A stretch of 64,000 nt of DNA, taken from NCBI GenBank assembly GCA_039000515.1, contig JBCFYV010011172.1, positions 70,257,941 through 70,321,940 of the forward strand. The letters are read 5' to 3'. Below the pieces are notes generated by a model. It searched no databases and was not told the origin of the DNA. It was given only the letters and a program-made list of their open reading frames with translations. The DNA comes from Timema cristinae (lineage: Eukaryota; Arthropoda; Insecta; Phasmatodea; Timematidae). The position numbers and the translations under genes are program-made. This document shows positions 24,602 through 34,400 of this stretch, piece by piece. Positions within the stretch are counted from its first letter, which is position 1. Each line of letters opens with the position of its first letter.

Positions 24602-25254
24602 ACAGAAAAATGATTTAAAAAATAAAAAACAAACAAAATTCAAACTTCCCTTATCCAAGAAAAAAAAACTTCCTTTCACATAAAAACAAATCATTCACAA
24701 TCTTACAATCAATTTCATCATTCATAAAGTGTAATGTAAACTAATCAACCATGTATTCTTTTACAGCAAATCAAAGGTACTAAGTCATGTAATGTTAAGT
24801 TTCCTGCAATGAGGATAAGGGTCTGCGAAAGCAACCTGCAACTCGCATAACAAATCAGCCAAAGCTTCCTTTACTTGTCATTGAATCTAATGGCAAGTGA
24901 GGAAGTAAAGGCAATAGGGGAAACCCGTAGCACATGAAACTAATTATTTACAAAGCCGTCATTCAGCCAATCATACTATACAACTGCGTAGCCTGGAGCT
25001 ACGCATCAGCACACTTACTAAAAAAATGCAAACTACTCAAAACAAACTACTCAGAACGATAACCGGGACAAACCACTACACTAGAACAGTCGACCTACAC
25101 ACCATGACAAAGAGCAGACAAATACAAGAGATATACAACGATAGAAACGAGAGGATTTACGAACAAAGCGACACACACAAACACAATCAAAAGATCACTA
25201 GTTCGCTACGACCCAGATGAGCACAGGAAATGCAAAAGATCTAGACTGGCATAG

Positions 25255-25497
25255 TGACAAACTAAAAAAATATCAAAAATATATCATAAAAAAATAGAAA
25301 GAAAATTACGTCCTAAAAAAATTAAATTAAAAATATATATATTTAGTTTTAGTTAAATGCCATTACAAACTTATAATAATAATAAATACAAAAACAGTCA
25401 CTATGCCAGAAATCACGGTGGACCCGGACTGCCTTCTCGATCCCAATCGTCAAAATATTCACGCACAATTGCATATTGCATGCCATTACTAACTTAA
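25255..25497 (+). other. 3' UTR of LINE copy A
   Basis: AT-rich region after the copy A ORF2 stop, including (AAT)-like runs at 25373-25384. It ends with GCATGCCATTACTAACTTAA, homologous to the copy C 3' UTR at about 30860. There is no poly(A) junction before the next unit begins. Confidence 0.6.
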
Positions 25498-26070
25498 TCA
25501 CGGCCGGACGCCACTGGGATACCGACTAAGTTTTTTTTATGAGTCAGAGGATAATACTGGCGCCGGGGTCGCCCCAAATGGTCAATGGGAATGTATGCCC
25601 CTCAGAACAAATCTCAAGAAATGAAAATCCTACCAATCCCATTATTACTACCTTAGCCACGGCCGGACTCCACTGGGATAACCGACTAGGTTTTTTACGA
25701 GTCAGAGGAAAATACTGGCGCCAGATGGGGAATGGAAATGTAACCATCACCGCCAGACCAAATCCCAGTAAAGTTAATCCTACCAACCCATTCCCTGACT
25801 CACGTTACGCCATCACTCACAAGCGATCATTCCTACTATACCAACCTACATCATCCCACGAAAAATATATCCTTACAAACCCCTAAAACACATCGACATC
25901 ATTCATAATCACAATTATTTCACTCACAGGGTACTAATTTATAATATTGCATTTATTACAGCATCATTCAACGATTTCACCCATTCAAAGTTTCACCCTC
26001 ATACCATGAGGATAAGGGTTAGCGACTGCTACCTGTAAATCACAAAGCATAATCAGTCCTTTCTATGATG
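25498..26070 (+). repeat. LINE UTR repeat units between copies A and C
   Basis: Two short units begin CACGGCCGGACG (25499) and CACGGCCGGACTCC (25658), about 159 bp apart. Each holds CGACTA(A/G)GTTTTTT, GAGTCAGAGGA and AATACTGGCGCC. A longer tail ends at GATGACCTAGCTTGGC (26067). The same pairing occurs after copy C at 30878 and 31034. Confidence 0.75.
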
Positions 26071-26499
26071 ACCTAGCTTGGCTCTTCTGTCATGATGGAT
26101 ATTCAGAGTCGGGCAACAGCTGAACGGCGCGTCAGAGGCCAGTCACTTTCGATTCACCGACTTCCACTTCATTCGATCATTGCTCCTCGAGGAAGAAAGA
26201 CGCGCTTTGCGACCAGGATCAACAGGAAGACGTTAGTAAATTGTCGGACAGACGACTTACACCCCACGGGGAAACCCAAAACAGTTCAGCCACCAAACAA
26301 CTAAACTTGGGACGTACGTATCGGTAGCTTGCTGTAGTGAGATCCTAACGGTGCCAACGAGCTATAGCAAACCGTAAAGCGTAACCGGCCGCGAAGCAAT
26401 ACCTCGCAGTAAGATTCCGTCCTCCGGGACTCCACTCAACACTCCCCTAGTCCTCCCACACTGCACAGAGGTGGGCAATCAAGCCCCTCCACACTGGTC

Positions 26500-26515
26500 G
26501 GCCCTTTTCAGGGCC
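26500..26515 (+). promoter_or_regulatory. palindrome upstream of LINE C ORF1 start
   Basis: GGCCCTTTTCAGGGCC can form a 6-bp stem with a 4-base loop and ends 5 bases before the ATG at 26521. Related sequences precede the ORF1 ATG of copy B (ACCCTTTTAAGGGCC, 20591-20605) and copy A (GCCCTTTATAGGG, 15224-15236). Conservation across diverged leaders suggests a role in the RNA, but function is unproven. Confidence 0.55.
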
Positions 26516-26520
26516 ACCAA

Positions 26521-27899
26521 ATGGGGACTCAAACTAATCTAAGAAAACTTTAAAACGAAGAGGAGACAATCTACTCTTCCACAGATGCCTCAGACATGAA
26601 AACAGATATTGATGGACAAGATACATTTACCCTTGTCGACAAAACAAGCCGAAAAAGGAGGTTTCGTCCTCCCTCAGGCAAAATTCCCAAGAAAAAAACT
26701 CACTACCACCACAAACAGGTTTGAACCCTGGAAAATACAGCCGAAACTAGAGACACAAGACACTACTACCACTACAACCCCAACACAGATCAAACGATTA
26801 CCACCAATAGTGACACTGGGAACACAATTACAAAAAGTTTACAGAAGTGACAAAAATCATCAACAGTGACATCAGAATCATATATATCAAGGATTGACTA
26901 AAGATCCACTCAAACAACCAAGCCGATTACAACCTGGTACAACACCTACGCGGAGAACTCAAACAGGAATTCCAAACATTCACACTACCCAAGGACAAAC
27001 CGGTTAAGAAGGTAATCAAGGTACTTTTCCCCCAACATGGCTACTGAGGACCTGGAACAAGAATTAAAGTAAATGGGTTTCCCCCCTGACTGACGTAAGA
27101 CAGTTAACCAGAAAGTCTACTACAGACAACGCAACACAGACAGTGACCCTTCTCCCCACGTTCCAAGTGACCTTAGTCATAAACACCGACACCAGCCCCA
27201 TCTATCAACTCAAATACATTAATTACACCAGGGTAAAAGTAGGAGCATACATACCACCACTCAACACAGCTGTACAGTGTCATAAGTGCCAAAGATACGG
27301 ACACACTAAAAACAACTGTGAGAACAATCCTTGGTGCGTCAAGTGCTTGAAACAGCACATCACCAAAGACTGCCCCCAAAAAAAGACACCACCACACCAG
27401 CCCGGTGCGTTAACTGTATGGGAAGTCACATGGCAAATTACATCAAATGCCTGGTATACGTAAACCTACTTGAAAAAATGAAACTCACACAGGGATCTAG
27501 GATTAACAACCAAAACAAAACCATGACCCGAACCATGCCCTCTCCTATACCTGCTATGACTGACACTCAAAACTATCCTCCAATGCGGCAAAGGCCCGCT
27601 TCTAACCCCCCAACTGGGCAGCAACTAAGACAATCAATACCAGAAGTGGCTCGGATCCAACAATCCTACACTCAAGCAGTACAGGCACAACATACACACG
27701 GCCCACACAACAGGAAAACTCAACAACAGGCTCTGACATCAAAGACCTTATTAAGTTCCTCAAGGAACTAATTTTCAGCAAAATAATAGCACATTTTAAA
27801 CCTGACCTCAACAGACTCTGACAAGCAACAGACTCAACAGAGAAGATGGTCATAATGATCGAGGGAGTGACGGAGTACTTTCTGACCCAGGATGACTAA
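26521..27899 (+). pseudogene. LINE copy C ORF1 (gag-like)
   Basis: ATG 26521 follows the conserved palindrome, but a TAA comes after ten codons, so the gag is dead from the start. Recognisable parts are LPPIVTLGTQ (about 26799), IYIKD.LKIHSNNQ (about 26881), LRGELKQEFQTFTLPKDKP (about 26950-27006) and knuckles CHKCQRYGHTKNNC (27278-27319), CVKCLKQHITKDC and CVNCMGSHMANYIKC, split over two frames. The Pro/Gln-rich tail leads to the conserved HFKPDLNRL..A and MVIMIEGVTEYF block. It ends TAA 27897-27899, overlapping the ORF2 ATG (27892) by 8 bases. Confidence 0.8.
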
Positions 27900-30553
27900 A
27901 AAAGACAATACGTGGACTAAAGACATACTACGTGTTTTTATATGGAAATCGGGATACTCACGCAAGCGAAAGAACTAGGGGAACTTTTTAAAACGTATGG
28001 GATGGATATAGGACTAACTAACGAAACCCATCTAAACCACAACAAGAAACTTAACTTTTTTGGCTACGAAATCTACAGAAGCGATAGACCCATTGGAAGG
28101 GGAGGGGGAACAGCAGTATGCATTAAAAGCAATATTCCACACTACCAACATCATTTTCAAACTTTATAAAATATAGAATCAACAGCAGTCAAAGTTAATA
28201 TAAAGAGCAGGAGTATCTTGTTCGCGGCCATATACAAACCACCGACTAGAATAATACTACAACAAGACCTATACGAACTTACTGAATTAGACAAAATATT
28301 TTTAGCAGGGGACATGAACAGTAAACTTACAAATTGGAATATCAGATTAACAAACAGGGATGGACGCACATTAAACGATCACGCAGACACTAAGGGCTAC
28401 ACAATAGTTGGGCCTGGCGAACCAACATTTTACCCCTCCAACCTCCTACACAGACCCGATGTAATAGATGTGATCTTGAATAATATAGGAGTGATGGCAG
28501 AAGAGCTCATTGTTCTTAAGGAACTTGACTCAGACCATAACCCTATATTGTGTGAGATCACAACAAACATCGTGATAGAGATAAAGGGACTCAAAAAATC
28601 AAAAACTACAAGCGACTGGGAATGTTTCAAAAATTCACTAAACAAAACACTACCTGCCAATATCAACATCACGACCACTGAAGAAGCAGACACCATACTA
28701 CAGCTCTTTAAAACCACAGTGCAAGAAGCATACAGAAGCAACACCATAATTGACCAGGAAAAACACGACTTTCGATGCCAAAACCCGGACCTTGACTTCT
28801 TTTTGGTCAGAAAAGAGAGGCAAGACGAGACCAGCAAACGTATGTAGCATCACAACACAGAGCAGCCTACACTAAACTCACACCACAAGTGGGGCGCAGA
28901 TTAAAGACAATCAAACACAACAACTAAAATACTTACATCAGAGAGGCCTCCCTGGACCCCAGCAAAATCTGGAAAGTTAACAAAACAATTAAAATAAATT
29001 AAAAAAACCAGTCAATACCAGCAATACACGGGGAGCATTGTATGGCTTACACAAGCTCAGAGAAAACGGAAGCCATAACCTTGATACGAGAGAAACAGTT
29101 TATACCGAACCAAATCCCAAAAGACCCAGACTTCGTCAGGGATGGACAGAGAACAGTAAGGGAATACCTATTTAGACCAATTGTGTCACGGGTGGACCCA
29201 ATAACACTTTATTAATTAAAGCACACAGTGAAAAACTTTCCAAAAATTAAATCGCCAGGCCACTACAGACTAACGAACGAAACCATTAAAAAAAACCAAA
29301 GGCACTACTCACTCTGCTAGCAATATTCAATGCACTACTTACATTATGTCACTTCCCAGACGTATGGAAACTGGCGAGAGTTATAACGCTACCCAAACCA
29401 TGAAAGGACTCTTATGTTTCCTCAAAACAGAATGCCAATTAGTCTCCTCACCACTTTGAGCAAATAAATTCTAAAAAGGTTAAATGACTTTAGGGATAGA
29501 CAAGGAATCATTCCGAACTTGCAATTCGGCTTCAGGCAAAACACTCAACTATCTACCCGATACTAAATTTAATCGAAGACGCCACGTAATCTTTTGCAGA
29601 AAAAACCCACACAATAGCAATATTCCAAGATGTTGAAAAAGCATTTGATAGAGTCTTGCACATAGGACTAATTCAAAAATTAATTCACTTGAACTACCCA
29701 CAATGGATCATTCACATCATCACCAGTTCCCTTGCTCGAAGAAAATTTCAAGTAATTATAGAAGGTTCAAAATCACCAGTACACAACATAAGGGCAGGGG
29801 TGCCCCAGGGATCTACACTAGTGCCACACCTCTATATACATCTCAGACATCCTGATCTATCCCCAAATAAAAGTCAGACTTTTTGCCGACGACACCATGC
29901 TCTACACCACCTTCAAAAACATAAACTACGCCAGTTTAGCCATGCAAAGATATCTAGTAAATCTGCAAGACTGGCTTACAAGCTGGCGGATCAAAGTAAA
30001 CCCTACAAAATCATCATTCCTAATTATAAACCGAGGAAACAAAAAACTTCCCGCACCTCTCACTCTATTCGACACAGAAATACCAGTAAACAGATAAACA
30101 AATTACCTAGGCACTACAATAGATTCGAAGTTAACCTGGAGAAGCCATAATGATAACACGAACAAAAAAGCAACAGGAAGATTTATTCAATTGTACTCAT
30201 TATTTAAAAGTAAAGAACTAAATATTCACACAAAAATGATATTATATAAATCAATGATACTACGTATAATATTGTATAACTTCGTGGCATGGAGCTACGT
30301 AGCAAAAAATATCACGGAAAAGCTACAAACCACACAAAACTAAATACTCTGAACAACCACAGGGGCACCCTGGCGCACAAGAACCACAGACTTACACGCA
30401 ATGACTAACTGTAGACAACTCCAGGAAATTTACAAAGACCGCAACAAAAGACTGTACGAGCAGACAGACACACACATCAATTAAATAGTCATGGACCTAG
30501 GACGCTACGACCCTGCTGAACAAAGGTACTACAAACGACCGAGACTGGCTTAG
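27892..30553 (+). pseudogene. LINE copy C ORF2 (endonuclease-RT)
   Basis: It starts ATGACTAAAAAAGAC inside the ORF1 end. Endonuclease blocks are ILRVFIW, TNETHLNHNKK, AVCIKSNIPHYQHHF, FAAIYKPPTR (28222), LAGDMNSKLTNWN (about 28303) and LDSDHNPILCEI (about 28526). RT blocks are DVEKAFDRVLH (about 29630), IRAGVPQGSTLVPHLY (about 29788-29835) and an intact FADDTMLYTT (about 29880), followed by WLTSWRIKVNPTKSS. The C-terminus has GRFIQLYSLFKSK and ILYNFVAWSYVA, ending R-L-A-TAG 30551-30553. Frameshifts at about 27945, 28170 and 28830 and many stops disable it. Length and motif order match Jockey ORF2. Confidence 0.82.
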
Positions 30554-30877
30554 TATAGGATTAATTAGTTATAGCCATACAAAATTATAAAAATCCCAGA
30601 TGATAATCCTGGATGGAAAAAAAACACAAACCCCTTTCCCCCAAAAAATAAACTCAAAAGAAAAAGAAGTATAAACTTAAAAAAACGCTAGATGAACATT
30701 TCCTAGTTAGAAAAAAATACACATATACATATATAGTAATAATGTTAGCAATGATAAACTAAGCCAGACAGGTAGCGGAGCAGTCTTACGACCTCTTCCC
30801 AACATACCATATCCTCATTCCAAACCTAAACCCGACCTTCACCCATAAATCGCTCATTTCATGCCATTACTACCTTG
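30554..30877 (+). other. 3' UTR of LINE copy C
   Basis: Non-coding, A-rich first half (30600-30740). Then a segment from AAGCCAGACAGGTAGCGG to CATGCCATTACTACCTTG aligns with the copy A 3' UTR just before its UTR units. No oligo(A) end. Confidence 0.6.
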
Positions 30878-31345
30878 TCACGGCCGTATGCCACTGGGAT
30901 AACCGACTAGGTTTTTTACGAGTCAGAGAATAATACTGGCGCCGGGGTCGGCCCCAGTTGGGGAATGGAAATGTATCCCCTCCAGACTAAATCCCAAGAA
31001 AAGAAAATCATACCAACCCTACTACTACCTTTGTCACGCCGGATGCCAGTGCGATAACCGACTAGGTTTTTTACGAGTCAGGGTAAAATACTGGCGCCGT
31101 TGTTGGCCCCAAATGGAGAATGGAAATGTAACCATCACCGCCAGACTAAATCCCAGTAAAGTTAATCCTACCAACCCATTCCCGGACTCACGTTACGCCA
31201 TCACCCACATGCGATCATTCCTACTATACCAACCTACCTTATCCCAAAAACAACAAAAATCCTTCCTATACCCGAGACCCAGCGCAATCACTCACAATCA
31301 CCAATAATATATCATAGTGTAATATGTACTAATACTTCTGTAATT
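30878..31345 (+). repeat. LINE UTR repeat units after copy C
   Basis: Two units start TCACGGCCGTATGCC (30878) and TCACGCCGGATGCC (31034), 156 bp apart, each with CGACTAGGTTTTTTACGAGT and AATACTGGCGCCG. The tail reaches TGTACTAATAC..CTGTAATTTTTTT and stops at the 31346 junction. Confidence 0.75.
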
Positions 31346-33034
31346 TTTTTGTTACGCCCTCTCTGTTACCGTATAGTAATAGGCCACTCAAAATGCTACA
31401 AGAGAGGGAATAAGCTGACATACAAAATAACGAGAAACAGCATTAGCAAGAGTTAAGAGTAAGAATAATTGTTTATTGAATAATATGACAATAGTTCACG
31501 TGGCTTTAAGGGTCAATATGTGGTTAGAAAACATTGTCCAACATATAGTTACAACGAGAAACAAAGGAATAGTAGGCAGAGTCTCATTGACCTTGTTTAC
31601 ATTTAAAAAGAAAAGAAAACAAATAATAACCTTTACACAAAATTACGAACAATAAAAAGCTTTACGAGCCCTTTTTTGGTGTTAAGAAAGTTTCTTAGTT
31701 TCTATAGACAAAAGGAAACACATTTACTGAAAGGGTTATTTTATTATAAATATTACATTTTAAACTAACACAAGAGTTCGACTTCAGACCATAAGCCAAA
31801 ACTCTTGCGGGACTACTCGAAATGGCATCATCAAAGTCTTTAACTAGATCGCAACATAAATTAAATTAACAACGGTCACCGAGTTGATATTCATATTAGA
31901 AGACCTTGTAAAGTTTTAGAGTATACATAAGATAAATTGAAAATTTTACATTACATAAATATTAGAAAACAAAAGGATGAATTTAAATGATTTTTTAATA
32001 AAATGTAAATGCACCTCATAAAATTAGTTGAGTACGAACAGCAATTATTAGAATATTACAAATTAATTAAAGATGCAAACACCCAAGAGGCGACACAAAA
32101 ATAATAGGTTTTCAAAGTTAAAATTATCTTTAGAAATACTCATATTTTAACGAAAATTACAAGCCTATCTCTGAAATTAAAAAATAGAGTCCTAATATCT
32201 ATGACCTATACCTTCAATATTTAAATAAGAATTATGAAGATTTACGCAGCTTTACAACTTTCCTGGTAGAGTCCATTTTCAGGCATAATCGTCTCATGAC
32301 GATATATAATTTTAATTGTCTATATAAATTAGAATAGTCCACCCACCGTGGTGCCGGTTTCAAGAGTCAACACTTTCTTCAGCGTCACCATGTTTTATAG
32401 CGTCTAGTTGTTAAGGGAAAAAAAAGAAGTCCAACCTAGCCGATGACGTCACGTTGGTGTAGCGCTGCATTCAGTTCGACACGTACACCATTTCTCTTCC
32501 CGCTCTCTGAATGGTTATCACGTCTTCATCAAGATCATCCGTGGTTTGTTGATGGTGATCTTTTTAACTGGAGTGGCTGATGACGTAGGTAATCAGGCGA
32601 TGATTTGGTGGTTGGTTCCACCCTCCGCAAGAAGGCAGCTAAGTCCAAGCCCACTTCTAGAATGGTGTCCCGGTAGACTCCCATCAGATTACTTTTGACC
32701 AGACAGACTGGAACATCAGATGATGAAACACCATGGTATATCTGCCCCACTCGTCGAATTAGTACGTGTTGATGTTAGGCCAGGCTTGAAGGTTGGGCTA
32801 GCCAGAAGATTCAGAGGGTAAATACATGAACAGTTTATATAGAAGAGAGTTGATTGTGTATTATAATATTATAATGTTTGTATATCGCTTGAGGCTACGT
32901 GGAACTAGAATAGAGAAGAGTTATATTCCAGGAGGTATAAGTAAATGTTGACGTTTTTCGGAGTGGGTAGTACGAATCGAAAGAGAATTTATGCTTGTAG
33001 TTTAACATAGGGTGGGGTGGGGTCGCATAATTGT
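31346..33034. mobile_element. unclassified 1.7-kb insertion in a LINE UTR unit
   Basis: Unrelated sequence separates two parts of a LINE UTR unit. It starts GTTACGCCCTCTCTGTTACC and ends GCATAATTGTAACG, so weak GTTAC/GTAAC inverted ends exist. A TATA-like TTTATATAG is near 32837. A minus-strand open frame of 71 codons (32535-32750) is not recognised. It could be a long solo LTR or a non-autonomous element; the flanks carry similar GTACTA.ATAC sequence on both sides rather than a short clean duplication. Confidence 0.35.
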
Positions 33035-33250
33035 AACGTACTATACTAGTACCGTTATATTATTAAAGCTTCATCTCATTGGTTTCACTCATCATTCATC
33101 ATTCACGAGGTTAAGAATGACGAAAGTGACTCGGTATTTAAACAATAAATCAACCCTTTCTATGATGAACTAGATTGGCGCTTCTGTCAATTTGGAGATT
33201 CATAGTCGGGCAACAGCTTCACGGCGGCGTCAGAGGCCAGTCGGATAGTG
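33035..33250 (+). repeat. LINE UTR/5' leader fragment (copy D)
   Basis: From TATTAAAGCTTCATCTCATTGG through CACGAGGTTAAGAATGACG and GATGAACTAGATTGGCGCTT (33164) to GGGCAACAGC..GTCAGAGGCCAGTC, it aligns with the starts of copies A and C. No ORF1 follows, so it is truncated after the leader. Confidence 0.7.
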
Positions 33251-33363
33251 GCTACCCAACACGGGTGCGCCGTTTGAAAGAGCTATTAAATTATTTTATG
33301 TTACGAAAGAGCAATATTGTTTTAACTCCCTCTCCTTTGCAGTCATCCTTTACCTCCAACTGC

Positions 33364-33480
33364 AACTCACGTTGCCGTGACAATCCCTTTTCCTCCCACC
33401 ACGACTCACGTTTCCGGGACAATCCCTTTTCCTCTCACCGCGACTCACGTTGCCGGGACAATCTCACCGACCTTTTTCTA
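33364..33480 (+). repeat. 39-bp tandem repeat, three units
   Basis: Units begin at GACTCACGT (about 33364, 33403 and 33442) and continue with CCGGGACAATCCCTTTTCCT. As 39 is a multiple of three, they read as 13-residue repeats around RDNPFSSH in an open frame from 33175 to 33561 (128 codons). The frame matches no family I know and starts in LINE leader sequence, so coding is doubtful. Confidence 0.65.
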
Positions 33481-33739
33481 CCCCTATCCACACGTGTCGG
33501 AACACAATGTCGCCGTCGTCGTGACATCAACCAATTACCCCAAAGCCGCAGCGAGGGATAACAAGTTAGCAGATCAAATCTCATGTATCCATTTTCCAAA
33601 CCATATTATCTGCAATGACCATAATATGTTGATTGGCAGTCAAAACTTTCACAAAAACAATTTTATTTTTAATTTAGTTTTCCTTTTGGCAGTTCTTAAA
33701 TCTTTTGCTAGTTGCCAGCTATCACATTACTCATGGTGA

Positions 33740-34400
33740 TTGGACTCTCGGAAAATATGAAAATAATCCCCAAACCTAACAACTCCAAACCTAACGTAGC
33801 CTGGGCGTGATAGGAAAATAATTGCAGGGGAAACTCCACAAATGTTAAATATACGCTAACCGTTTCACTTCTAGATTTTACAAAAACTGTTAGGATTACA
33901 AATAAAACTATAAGAACCTATTTTGTAGACAATGTCATTCTATATTTTTTATTATAAGTTTAACAAACACTTTGACATTATGAATGGTTTACGTTATAAT
34001 TGAAAAAAAAAGTTTTGGGGTGCCGTTATTTCAAGCTGGTCAATGTAAAATAACTTTTTAAGAGTGGCACTAGATTCTATTTTACTCACCACAAAATTAT
34101 ACTAATGTGTAAAATTTCATGTTAGTATCAAAAATTGAACGTTTGTCAAGCTTAGCAACTCCACTATCACACCCTAAGTTAGGTTTGGGGACTATTTTCA
34201 TATCACGCCCAGGCTACGTTAGGTTTGAAGTTATATGTTTGGGAATTATTTTTATATCACGCTCAGCTACGTTAGGTTCGAAGTTGTTCGGTTTGGAGAT
34301 TATTTTCATATAACGCCCATGTTAGGTTAGGTTTGAAGTTGTTAGGGTTGAGGATTATTTTCATATCCTCCCCAGGCAATGTTAGGTCATGTCTAGCTAT
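33740..34400. repeat. inverted repeat with one arm tandemly repeated
   Basis: The right arm (34160-34400) has about four units of 54-56 bp with TATCACGCCCAGGCTACGTT, AGGTTTGAAGTT and GATTATTTTCATA. The left arm (about 33752-33818) is one or more units in the opposite direction (AACGTAGCCTGGGCGTGATA). About 340 bp of AT-rich DNA separates the arms. This resembles a Foldback-type element with expanded termini; no duplication or transposase is seen. Confidence 0.65.

Larger units (their letters stand above)
20313..24930 (+). mobile_element. Jockey-clade LINE copy B nested in copy A
   Basis: A 4.6-kb element in the same orientation as copy A, separating codons of copy A ORF2 that are contiguous in copy C. 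Candidate target duplications are CACGTGAA (20305-20312) and CACATGAA (24931-24938), with one mismatch. Its 5' leader (20313-20618) is unlike those of A and C except for a palindrome before the ORF1 ATG. Its 3' UTR has a block (ATGAGGATAAGGGT at 24809) that also lies in the UTR units of copy C (26006). It is a separate subfamily that inserted after copy A. Confidence 0.82.
17972..25254 (+). pseudogene. LINE copy A ORF2 (endonuclease-RT), interrupted
   Basis: The start ATGATG at 17972 overlaps the ORF1 stop (TGA 17973-17975). The APE-like endonuclease is visible as FMWNVNGIF (about 18017-18043), INETHL, the VGDQNSKH metal-site segment (about 18390) and DSDHNPI (about 18607). RT blocks follow: FLDIEKAFDKVWH (about 19697-19737) and IRAGVPQGSTL (about 19861-19893). 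The YADD-type active-site segment is destroyed (VRQFAQTET in place of FADDT, about 19948-19974). The C-terminus, after the copy-B insertion, runs 24931-25254 with ILYNCVAWSYAS and QTTQNKLLRTITG. It is inactivated by stops at 18209, 18417, 18818 and others, besides the insertion. Confidence 0.82.
13976..25497 (+). mobile_element. Jockey-clade LINE copy A, twice interrupted
   Basis: Non-LTR retrotransposon with two overlapping ORFs, both broken. Order: UTR monomers, a leader shared with copy C (for example GTAAAGCGTAACCG and CGAAGCAATACCTCG), ORF1 from ATG 15246, ORF2 from ATG 17972, and the final coding codons R-L-A-stop ending at 25254. A TIR element (15529-16904) splits ORF1. LINE copy B (20313-24930) splits ORF2 shortly before its C-terminus, which resumes at 24931. 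A 3' UTR of about 240 bp follows. The clade call rests on APE-type endonuclease, RT, and a gag with PRE_C2HC-like region and CCHC knuckles. Confidence 0.85.
25498..31345 (+). mobile_element. Jockey-clade LINE copy C, uninterrupted but dead
   Basis: This is the only copy of the A/C subfamily without an internal insertion, so it shows the architecture: UTR units, leader, ORF1 (26521-27899), ORF2 (27892-30553), a 3' UTR of about 320 bp, then UTR units again (30878-31345). It follows copy A head to tail on the same strand. Where one element stops and the next starts is ambiguous because the UTR units occur at both ends. Confidence 0.8.

Noticed and set aside
32535..32750. 71-codon minus-strand frame in the 1.7-kb insertion
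   Set aside because: Normal-looking composition but no motif I can name; left inside the mobile-element entry.
34321..34330. TTAGGTTAGG, resembling the insect telomere repeat
   Set aside because: Only two adjacent copies within a 55-bp tandem unit; not a telomeric array.
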